The position numbers and the translations under genes are program-made. The notes under the pieces were generated by a model. That model searched no databases and was not told where the DNA came from. It saw nothing but the letters and a program-made list of their open reading frames with translations. Of a stretch of 64,000 nt of DNA, positions 27,099 through 34,436 are shown piece after piece. Numbering within the stretch: position 1 is the stretch's first letter; each line of letters starts with the position of its first letter. Origin of the DNA: DSYU01 sp963827605 (GTDB lineage: Bacteria; Chloroflexota; Anaerolineae; Anaerolineales; Anaerolineaceae); the NCBI GenBank assembly GCA_963827605.1, contig CAWHBK010000001.1, positions 2,046,001 to 2,110,000 of the forward strand. The letters are read 5' to 3'.

Positions 27099-27964
27099 GA
27101 TGCTTCCTCGTCCCTGGCTGATTCTGGCGCGGAATGCAGGATCGTTTCGCGCAGGGCCAGCACCTGACGGTCCAGAAAAGCGAGCACCTGTGGGAAGGCT
27201 TCCTGTGTGATGTCCTCGCTGCGGGCAAAGCCAAACTGAATGGTGATATCCGTGTAAATAGCCGGCCAGGGGCGCTTTGATTCGCCCGAGCGGATCATCA
27301 ACTCGCCCAGGATCATCACCGTCTGGCGCAGCTGGCCGAGCTGCTCGGGGGTGATGCGCACTTTCGGCCCGGCCACTCGCTCGATATTGCGGATCTGCTC
27401 GCGCATTTTGGTAAAGGCGTCGCGGATTTGCTGGATCTTTTCCTCGCGTGCCTGCCGGTCGGCGGCCAGTTCCGCGCTGACGTTTTTGACCATCTGCGCC
27501 TCAAAGGCTTCCTGCTCGACAACCATCCGGGAGATTGTTTCGCGCAAGAAACGGATCTCGCCCCGTTCGCTCAACCCAAAGTGTTCCGCCAGGGCCACCA
27601 TGCCTTCTTCTTGGAAGGCTTCCAGAAGCTGACGGGTTTCATCGTTTGCCACTCGCTGCGTTTCAACCCCCATCAAGAAGGCCGGCACCGCAAACGCCGA
27701 CAGGCACAGCAGCGGCTGGCGCCCACCGGGTGTATTGATGTATACCAGCGAAGAATACTCCCGGAATAGCGTGGTGCGGTACAGCCGCTGGCGCTGACCG
27801 GAAAGCGACAGATCGAACGCTTCACACAGACTGCGCAGGACGACAAAGCCCTGGCCGTTCTGCATGGCAGCCGTTTTGATCACCCGGCCCTGGAAGTGAA
27901 ATTCGCCCTCCGACTTGGGTTCCAGCGCCCGCTGCGCGGCAAGGATGGTTTCATCTGGATCCAT
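27086..27964 (-). CDS. P22-antirepressor-N-like domain protein
   Basis: About 292 residues from ATG 27964 (AGAGG 8 nt upstream). Residues about 30-105 (FVVLRSLCEAFDLSLSGQRQ, then LVYINTPGGRQPLLCLSAFA) resemble the P22_AR_N domain of phage antirepressors. Residues 130-220 are a charged coiled coil, and the C-terminus is uncharacterised. No other phage genes are near, so this seems a domesticated chromosomal protein. Its start follows two nearly identical palindromes, which suggests autoregulation or control by a dimeric repressor. Confidence 0.7.
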   Translation of the reverse strand: MDPDETILAAQRALEPKSEGEFHFQGRVIKTAAMQNGQGFVVLRSLCEAFDLSLSGQRQRLYRTTLFREYSSLVYINTPGGRQPLLCLSAFAVPAFLMGVETQRVANDETRQLLEAFQEEGMVALAEHFGLSERGEIRFLRETISRMVVEQEAFEAQMVKNVSAELAADRQAREEKIQQIRDAFTKMREQIRNIERVAGPKVRITPEQLGQLRQTVMILGELMIRSGESKRPWPAIYTDITIQFGFARSEDITQEAFPQVLAFLDRQVLALRETILHSAPESARDEEASSEQ

Positions 27965-27988
27965 ACGGTACCTCTTTCCAGTCTCCAG

Positions 27989-28013
27989 GGGGTGTCGCAT
28001 GATACGACACCCC
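27989..28013. promoter_or_regulatory. Palindromic operator, proximal copy
   Basis: A 25-bp palindrome with arms GGGGTGTCG (27989-27997) and CGACACCCC (28005-28013), 25 bp upstream of the antirepressor-like ATG. It matches the next site at all but a few compensating positions. The two centres are exactly 40 bp (about four helical turns) apart. Confidence 0.65.
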
Positions 28014-28026
28014 TTATGGATTTTCG

Positions 28027-28055
28027 AAGGGGTATCGTATCATACGATACCCCTT
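28027..28055. promoter_or_regulatory. Palindromic operator, distal copy
   Basis: A 29-bp perfect palindrome; half-site AAGGGGTATCGTAT (28027-28040), single central base at 28041. Base differences from the proximal copy are symmetric (GTG/CAC versus GTA/TAC), which argues for selection of dyad symmetry. It could also end transcription of the enzyme gene at 28063, but no U-tract follows. Confidence 0.65.
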
Positions 28056-28062
28056 TGCGCGC

Positions 28063-29226
28063 TTACCAGTTTGTATACGAGCCATCGCGTTTGTGCAGGT
28101 GGGGCGGCTCCCAGAACTTAAAGGGTTGTTGGAGAGCCAGCTCCTCGTTGAACTCCACGCCCAGCCCGGGAGCGTCTGGCACGCGGAAGTGGGTGCCTTC
28201 CAGGCGCGGCGCGAGCGGAAAGAGCGCGTCATCAAAGTTGTACGTTTCACCGGTGGGGGAAACGCGCACTTCCAGCCATGAGAAGTTGGGTACGGCAGCG
28301 GCCAGGTGGATGGTAGCGGCTGTGCAGATGGGTCCTAACGGGTTGTGCGGCATCAGGTCGATGTAGTGGGCTTCGGCCCAGCCGGCCACTTTCATGGCTT
28401 CAGTGAACCCACCCACGTTGCATACGTCCACGCGCACATAGCTGGTCAGCCCGCGCTCGATGTAGGGCAGGAAGCCCCACTTGCTGGATATTTCCTCGCC
28501 AATGGCAAAGGGCACGCTGACCATTTTACGCAGCGCCTCATACGCTTCGGGGGTCTCATCGCGGATGGGCTCTTCGAGAAAGTCGAGCGTGCCAGGCGGC
28601 ATGCGCTGGCAGAACGAGGCAGCCTCCGCCACGCTCAGGCGGTGGTGGTAGTCGATGCCAAACGCCGGGCCGGGGCCAACCGCTTCGCGTACTTTTGTCA
28701 ACCAGCTGGCGGTATAACCAACCGACTCCCACGGTTCGAACAGGTTGTGCGGGTCGCCAGGTTTGCCGGGCATGTGCGGGCCAAAGCGGATCGCATCCCA
28801 ACCGTATGCCAGGAAGGCCTGGGTGTTTTCGAGCAGTTCCGGGCCGGTAGCGACGGTAGCGGTGGCAAAGCCGGGGATAAAGTCGCGGTGTTTGCCGCCT
28901 AGTAATTGGTAAACCGGCACGCCGAGCGCTTTACCCTTGATATCATACAGGGCCAGGTCAATGGCGGAGATAGCGGCGGTGAGCACGCGCCCACCCTCGA
29001 AATACTGGCTGCGGTACATTTCCTGCCACAGCGCGCCGATATTCATCGGGTCGCGGCCGAGAAGAAATTCGCGGTAGTGCTGGACGGCGCCCACCACCGC
29101 CAGCTCGCGGCCAGAAAGCCCCGCTTCGCCATAGCCGTAGATGCCTTCGTCTGTTTCTACTTTGACGACCATCTGGTTGCGGCTGCCAACCCATACCGGG
29201 TAGGTTTTGATATCGGTGATTTTCAT
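28063..29226 (-). CDS. Galactonate-dehydratase-like enolase-superfamily enzyme
   Basis: The protein has 387 residues. It is close in pattern to D-galactonate dehydratase (DgoD): GIDYHHRLSVAEAASFCQRM, LDFLEEPIRDE, AIGEEISSKWGF and LMPHNPLGPICTAATIHLAA. Metal ligands Asp, Glu and Glu and the His of the catalytic dyad are present. It would dehydrate a sugar acid to a 2-keto-3-deoxy acid. It is transcribed towards the antirepressor-like gene with the twin operators between them, so a substrate-responsive circuit is plausible. Confidence 0.87.
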   Translation of the reverse strand: MKITDIKTYPVWVGSRNQMVVKVETDEGIYGYGEAGLSGRELAVVGAVQHYREFLLGRDPMNIGALWQEMYRSQYFEGGRVLTAAISAIDLALYDIKGKALGVPVYQLLGGKHRDFIPGFATATVATGPELLENTQAFLAYGWDAIRFGPHMPGKPGDPHNLFEPWESVGYTASWLTKVREAVGPGPAFGIDYHHRLSVAEAASFCQRMPPGTLDFLEEPIRDETPEAYEALRKMVSVPFAIGEEISSKWGFLPYIERGLTSYVRVDVCNVGGFTEAMKVAGWAEAHYIDLMPHNPLGPICTAATIHLAAAVPNFSWLEVRVSPTGETYNFDDALFPLAPRLEGTHFRVPDAPGLGVEFNEELALQQPFKFWEPPHLHKRDGSYTNW

Positions 29227-29487
29227 GGATTTGAGTCTCCTTAGAAAGAAACAGGTTTGTCTGTGGTTCTTTTCATACGGCTTAAACTTCCATCATATTG
29301 TACATTGTTCCGCCCCTGATAAAATTGGGCCAATGAAAATCATGTTTCTCGGCGGGGTGGCGCAAGATCCGGTGAAACGGGTGTTGCTTGTGCTGGTTCC
29401 AACGCAAGCTGGCCCTGGCCCCAGCGAAGATCGAGAAAGCCGCTGGGGCCTGGAGTTCAAGCAGGTCCCGGCAGTGGTGGAAAAGGA
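29227..29487. other. Intergenic region, no supported gene
   Basis: About 260 bp (308 bp counting the terminator hairpin) between the enzyme start at 29226 and the peptidase end at 29535. A plus-strand frame through it runs into the hairpin and lacks protein-like composition, so it was not called. The promoter for the enzyme at 28063 should lie at its left edge; no clear consensus was seen. Confidence 0.5.
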
Positions 29488-29529
29488 GGAGAAAACGAGT
29501 GCGGTCAAAAGAATGCTTTTGACCGCACG
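29488..29529 (-). terminator. Terminator of the S9 peptidase gene
   Basis: A perfect 13-bp stem (29499-29511 with 29516-29528, 4-nt loop). On the minus strand it is followed by TCGTTTTCTCC, 7 bp past the stop of the peptidase gene. Confidence 0.85.
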
Positions 29530-29534
29530 GATTC

Positions 29535-31475
29535 TTACTCAGAAAGCGCTTCTTTTAGCCCTGGGACTCGCTCTGCACCGGCGAAAACTTGGATGCTGGA
29601 GCCTTTGAAATCCTCGCCAACCGGCTCGTAGCGCCCACTCAGGCACCCGGCGAGAAATGCCTCTGCGACGGCGAAGAAGGACAGGTTGTTTTCCGGGCGG
29701 GCAAAGCCGTGGCCTTCGTTCGGGTAAAGCAAATAGGTGACCGGGATGTTTTGGGCCTGCATGGCCTGCACGATCTGGTCTGACTCAGCTTGCTTTACCC
29801 GCGGGTCGTTGACGCCCTGGCCAATCAACAGCGGGCGGCAGATACGATCCGCGTAGGTCAGCGGGGAGTGCTTTTTGAGCAGCACGCGGCCTTCTTCGGT
29901 GCGTGGATCCCCAACCCGGGTGGTAAACATCTCGAGCATGGGTTTCCAGTAGGGCGGGATGGATTCGATCAGCGTGACCAGGTTGGAAGGGCCAACCAGA
30001 TCCACTCCACAGGCGAACAGTTCGGGGGTAAAAGTTAACCCGGCCAGGGTGGAGTACCCGCCAAAACTGCCGCCGAAGACAGCTACCTCTTTCGGATTGG
30101 CTATGCCCTGGGAAATGGCCCATTGCACGGCATCCACCTGGTCTTCCAGGATTTTACCACCCCATTCCTTGTCGCCCGCGTTGGTGAAAGCTTTGCCCAG
30201 GCCGGTGGAGGAACGAAAGTTGACGCACAGCACGGCATAACCGCGGTTGGCCAGCCATTGGTGCAAAGTATTCAAACCCCAGTAGTCGCGTCCCCATGGC
30301 CCGCCGTGCGGTATGAACACCATCGGCAGCGGCAGGTCAGGAATGCCATCGCTGTTGGTATCCGAGCCAATTGGGAGGGAGTAATACGCCACCAGGTCGA
30401 GCCCGTCGCGGGAGGGAAACACCGCCGGGTGCATTTTTGCAAGGGGATAACTTTCCAGATCCTTGCGGTTGCTGAATAAGAAATGGGCTTTCCGGTTCTG
30501 GCGGTCGTACAGGTAAAAGCGGGTGGGGTGGTCGTCGCTGATATACGTTACAATCCAATACCGATTGTCCAGAGTCCTGCTTGCAACCTCGACTTCGCCG
30601 TCTGCCACGCCGCGCAGGTAGGCCAGGTCCGCTTCGACGGCCGGGTCAAAAACCTGCCAGCGTTTGCGCTCGTAGGTAAACGAAACTGCCTGAACCACCT
30701 TTTCGGTGGGGTGCATCAGGATGTCGCCGATATCGGCGCGCGGATCATGCGCAAGCAGGTGAGTTTCTTTTGTCGCCAGGTTCTTCATCACCAGGGCGGC
30801 CGTATTGCGTCCGCGGCTGTCGGACATATAAACGTTCTGGCTGTTTTTATCGAAACCGGAGATCGCGGTGGTCATATAGTCTTCCTGACCGATGGATTCC
30901 CAGGGATCCCAACCTGTTGCGGTTTTTCGGAAGAAATCTGCTCCACCATCCGGGGTCATTTGCTTGGCGCTGACGATCTGGTAATCGTCATTAACATTGT
31001 ATTCCAAGAACCGTTCATTCTTTTCCAGCAGCGCCGTTTCGCCGTTGAGAAGATTCAGACGGTAAACATCGTGCCACTGCGGGTCGCGGTTATTGATGCC
31101 CACAATGATTTCTTCCGGGTGCTTGTGGCTGATCCCGAACACCTGCGCTTGCACGCCTTCAAAAGGGGTTAGGTCCCTGTTTTCCGAGGTGTCGATGTTG
31201 ACGATGTACAGATGCCAGTTTTCATCGCCGTTTTTGTCTTGGATGTACAGGATATGCATATTGGTATAGGCCCAGGCATAAAAACGGATGCCGCGCCCGG
31301 TGTCCGCGGTAATAGGTCGGGCTGCGTTAGCGTTATCCCGCGGCGCGACCCACACGTTGAGTACGCCGTCACGCGAGGCGAGGTAGGAAAGCTTTGCGCC
31401 ATCCGGGCTGATTTGCACCGAGGCTTTATCGGGGTTGCCAAATAACACTTTTCGAGGGATGAGAGGAGTGGACAT
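29535..31475 (-). CDS. S9-family prolyl oligopeptidase / acylaminoacyl peptidase
   Basis: About 646 residues from ATG 31475, with AAGGG 7 nt upstream. The N-terminal 370 residues form a WD40-like beta propeller (VQISPDGAKLSYLASRDG). The C-terminal alpha/beta-hydrolase has nucleophile GGSFGGYSTL, an Asp near QGVNDPRVKQAESDQ and His in YPNEGHGFARPEN. No signal peptide, so it is probably a cytoplasmic peptidase for short or N-acylated peptides. Confidence 0.92.
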   Translation of the reverse strand: MSTPLIPRKVLFGNPDKASVQISPDGAKLSYLASRDGVLNVWVAPRDNANAARPITADTGRGIRFYAWAYTNMHILYIQDKNGDENWHLYIVNIDTSENRDLTPFEGVQAQVFGISHKHPEEIIVGINNRDPQWHDVYRLNLLNGETALLEKNERFLEYNVNDDYQIVSAKQMTPDGGADFFRKTATGWDPWESIGQEDYMTTAISGFDKNSQNVYMSDSRGRNTAALVMKNLATKETHLLAHDPRADIGDILMHPTEKVVQAVSFTYERKRWQVFDPAVEADLAYLRGVADGEVEVASRTLDNRYWIVTYISDDHPTRFYLYDRQNRKAHFLFSNRKDLESYPLAKMHPAVFPSRDGLDLVAYYSLPIGSDTNSDGIPDLPLPMVFIPHGGPWGRDYWGLNTLHQWLANRGYAVLCVNFRSSTGLGKAFTNAGDKEWGGKILEDQVDAVQWAISQGIANPKEVAVFGGSFGGYSTLAGLTFTPELFACGVDLVGPSNLVTLIESIPPYWKPMLEMFTTRVGDPRTEEGRVLLKKHSPLTYADRICRPLLIGQGVNDPRVKQAESDQIVQAMQAQNIPVTYLLYPNEGHGFARPENNLSFFAVAEAFLAGCLSGRYEPVGEDFKGSSIQVFAGAERVPGLKEALSE

Positions 31476-31799
31476 GAGCACCCTTTTTGGACGGAGAATT
31501 TGATCCGTGAGCAGTTCAAACAGAAGATGGTTAACAAAAAATCTTTATATAAAGTATAAACGAACAATTGGTTTTTTATGCAAACAAGCATGGATATGTC
31601 AGGTCCTCGCAATGCAGGCGGAGCATGTCTGCGGACATATTGAGGAGATTCGTGAGATACGTCGGAGCCTCGGCATTTAGCGCCGTTATCGATCACGGAA
31701 ACAGCTATAATATAGAAAATCAAACTCCTTGGAACTGGCAGGCACGAAAAACTTGCCGGGCGAAGGAAAGCGGATATTTCTGGAAAGGAGCTTATAACG
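31476..31799. other. Divergent promoter region of peptidase and araA
   Basis: About 320 bp. An A+T-rich block at 31530-31565 (ATCTTTATATAAAGTATAAA) probably holds the peptidase promoter. A TATAAT at 31706-31711 is a likely -10 for araA; its -35 is weak. No gene or operator was recognised. Confidence 0.45.
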
Positions 31800-33312
31800 A
31801 TGATCGACCTGAAAAAGTTCGAAGTCTGGTTTGTGACGGGCAGCCAGTCTCTGTACGGTCCAGAGACGCTGCAGCAGGTGGCGGAACATTCACAGGAAAT
31901 TGCCCGCGCGTTGGATCAATCCCAGCGGATTCCGGTCCGGGTGGTGTTCAAGCCGGTGCTGACCACCCCCGATGCGATCCGCGATCTGTGCCTGGAAGCG
32001 AACGTAGCGAAAGAATGCGTGGGGTTGATCACCTGGATGCACACCTTTTCACCGGCTAAAATGTGGATTGCCGGCCTGACCCAGCTCAAGAAACCCTTCC
32101 TCCATCTGCACACGCAGTACAACCGTGAAATCCCATGGGGCGATATCGACATGGATTTCATGAACCTCAACCAGTCGGCCCACGGCGACCGCGAATATGG
32201 CTTCATCGGCACGCGCCTGCGCCTGGACCGCAAAGTAGTGGTGGGTTACTGGCAAGACGCTGATGTGCAGCAGCAGATGGCGACCTGGATGCGCGCGGCT
32301 TGCGGATGGTATGAGACCCAGCACGCTTAAGGTGGCCCGTTTTGGCGACAACATGCGCGAGGTGGCAGTGACTGAGGGAGATAAGGTCGCGGCGCAGATC
32401 CAGTTTGGCTACTCGGTTTCGGGCTACGGTATCGGCGATCTGGTGGACTGCGTCCAGCAGGTGAGCGACCGCGAGATCGATGGACTGGTGGCAACGTACG
32501 ATGAGCAGTATGTAGTGGCTGAGTCGTTGCGCGCGGGCGGCCCGCAGCGCGCCGCTTTGAAAGAAGCAGCCCGGATTGAGTTAGGCATGCGCACCTTCCT
32601 GGATGATGGTGGGTTCAAGGCGTTCACCACTACCTTTGAAGACCTGCACGGCATGCCGCAGCTGCCGGGGCTCGCGGTCCAGCGGCTGATGGCGGATGGC
32701 TACGGTTTTGGCGCCGAAGGCGACTGGAAGACCTCCGCGCTGGTGCGCGCGATGATGGTGATGGGCGCCGGTCTGAAGGGCGGCACCTCGTTTATGGAAG
32801 ATTACACCTATCACATGGTGGAAAACGGTCGGGGAGCGAAAGTACTCGGCGCGCACATGCTGGAAGTCTGCCCGGCGATTGCGGATGGGAAGCCTCGCCT
32901 GGAAATGCACCCGCTGGGGATTGGCGGCAAGGACGACCCGGCCCGGCTGGTCTTCAACGTTGGCAACGGGCAGGCGGTGAATGCCTCGCTGATCGATATG
33001 GGCAACCGCTTCCGCATGATTATCAACGAGGTGGAGGTAGTCCCGCCGGATGCGCCGCTGCCCAAACTGCCCGTGGCGCGCGTGGTTTGGGTGCCAAAAC
33101 CCAACCTGAAGGTGGCCGCCGCAGCCTGGATCTACGCGGGCGGTGCGCACCATACCGGCTTCAGCCAGGTGGTGACGGCCGAGCACCTGCAGGATTTCGC
33201 GGATATGGCTGGGATCGAATGCGTGCTCATCGGAGCCGAAACCAAACTGCCCGAGTTCCGCAAAGAGCTGCGCTGGAATGAGATGTATTACGCCTTGGCA
33301 AAGGGGCTGTAG
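31800..33312 (+). CDS. araA: L-arabinose isomerase, frameshifted
   Basis: About 503 codons in two frames, the normal length of AraA. The N-terminus EVWFVTGSQSLYGPETLQQV is diagnostic. The frame shifts by one extra base near 32290-32300 (from WMRAACG to LADGMRPSTLKVARF). The second part carries GAEGDWK, SFMEDYTYH and GGAHHTGFS, containing the two Glu and two His metal/catalytic residues. It converts L-arabinose to L-ribulose. AAAGGAG precedes the ATG. No araB/araD is adjacent, so it stands alone in this window. The indel may be a sequencing error. Confidence 0.9.
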
Positions 33313-33390
33313 GGGAGTAAGAACCTTGATCTGTTATGCGTGATTCGTTATACTGGATACGAACTGGCATAACAGTTTTGTAAAGGCTAG

Positions 33391-33429
33391 AGGCGTTCGG
33401 AAAGATCTCCGGGCGCCTTTTCTTTTTCT
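33391..33429 (+). terminator. Terminator after araA
   Basis: Stem AGGCGTTCGG (33391-33400) with CCGGGCGCCT (33409-33418), two G-U pairs, followed by TTTTCTTTTT. Confidence 0.85.
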
Positions 33430-33456
33430 GCTTATGCTAGAATAAAACCGGGTTAG

Positions 33457-33645
33457 GCAACAGTCTGGTTGGAATCTCCAGCCGGGTTCTGGTTTCGCCA
33501 CCCACCAGGTATGGACTGGGGTTCAAATCCCCTTATTGTCTCAAAGGGCTGCGCTCGAAGCCAAACCCTTCGTGCAACAGGTGACCGGCTCTGCAGGCTA
33601 ACACCTCCGCTGCAATCCTGTAGCCCTTTGAGACAAATCTGTTGC
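33457..33645 (+). other. Nested inverted repeats: possible structured RNA or MITE
   Basis: Outer arms GCAACAG (33457-33463) and CTGTTGC (33639-33645) enclose smaller hairpins. One of them, GGGG-TTCAAAT-CCCC at 33518-33532, looks exactly like a T-arm. A long 15-bp stem follows (33536-33550 with 33622-33636). No complete tRNA or tmRNA can be folded around the T-arm. The 99-bp inner unit with its 14-bp terminal repeats could also be a small non-autonomous element. It lies just upstream of the slipin gene and would be in its leader. Confidence 0.35.
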
Positions 33646-33662
33646 AGAAAATGCGAGGAAGC

Positions 33663-34430
33663 ATGGATCCCTTTATTACCATCCTTGTAATCCTTCTGGT
33701 GCTCGCCGCGCTGGTTGTTTTTCAACTGGTTGCCCGGCGTGTGATTATCTTCGAGTACGAGCGCGGACTGTTGTTTACCAACGGGAAATTCAAGCGCATC
33801 CTGGAGCCGGGACAGCATTGGACGAGCCGTTTCGTCCATACCGTGCAAAAGGTGGACGTACGCACCCGCTCGGTTTCGATTGCCGGGCAGGAGGTGCTTA
33901 GCGCGGATAATATCACCATCCGCATCAGCCTCGCGGCAACCTTTAAAGTAGCCGACCCTTACCAGGTGGTGGTCAGCGCTGCGAACTTCCTGGAGGAGCT
34001 GTACCTGCTGGTGCAGACCCAATTACGTGACCTGGTGGGCGCCTTGCCGATCGATGAACTGCTGGCGAAACGCAAGCAGATCGGCGAGCAGTTGTTTGAA
34101 AACACCACCGAACGGGCCCGGGCGATGGGCGTGGAACTGATCGCGGTTAGCATCAAGGATATTATGTTCCCGGGCGAGCTGAAGAACATCTTCGCACAGG
34201 TGGTCAGCGCGCGGAATGAAGGCCTGGCTGCGCTGGAGCGCGCCCGCGGAGAAAGCGCCGCGCTGCGCAACCTGGCCAACGCGGCAAAGCTGCTGGAAGA
34301 AAACCCGGGCCTGTATCAGCTGCGCATCTTGCAGACCATCGCCGCCAGCACGGGAAACACCATCATCCTATCGCCTTCCGGGGATGGAGCGGAACTGGCC
34401 GGGCTGGGGCAGAAGGGCAAGAAAGCGTAA
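33663..34430 (+). CDS. Slipin / SPFH (Band 7) membrane protein
   Basis: About 255 residues from ATG 33663 (GAGGAAG upstream). An N-terminal membrane helix (FITILVILLVLAALVVFQLV) is followed by an SPFH domain: EYERGLLFTNGKFKRILEPG, TRSVSIAGQEVLSADN and DLVGALPIDELLAKR. The Ala/Glu-rich C-terminal helix (ALERARGESAALRNLANAAK) supports oligomerisation. It matches slipin/stomatin proteins that organise membrane microdomains. No NfeD-type partner protease is adjacent, which is often found with this family. Confidence 0.85.
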   Translation: MDPFITILVILLVLAALVVFQLVARRVIIFEYERGLLFTNGKFKRILEPGQHWTSRFVHTVQKVDVRTRSVSIAGQEVLSADNITIRISLAATFKVADPYQVVVSAANFLEELYLLVQTQLRDLVGALPIDELLAKRKQIGEQLFENTTERARAMGVELIAVSIKDIMFPGELKNIFAQVVSARNEGLAALERARGESAALRNLANAAKLLEENPGLYQLRILQTIAASTGNTIILSPSGDGAELAGLGQKGKKA

Positions 34431-34436
34431 TTTCAT

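Noticed and set aside
29333..29608. Plus-strand frame downstream of the galactonate-dehydratase-like gene
   Set aside because: It runs through the terminator hairpin at 29499-29528 and has no protein-like pattern or homolog recognised.
33491..33563. Possible tRNA with acceptor stem GGTTTCG/CGAAGCC
   Set aside because: The seven-base acceptor can pair, but the T-arm position lacks TTCRA and no D-arm is present. Using the true T-arm-like hairpin (33518-33532) leaves no partner for the acceptor sequence.
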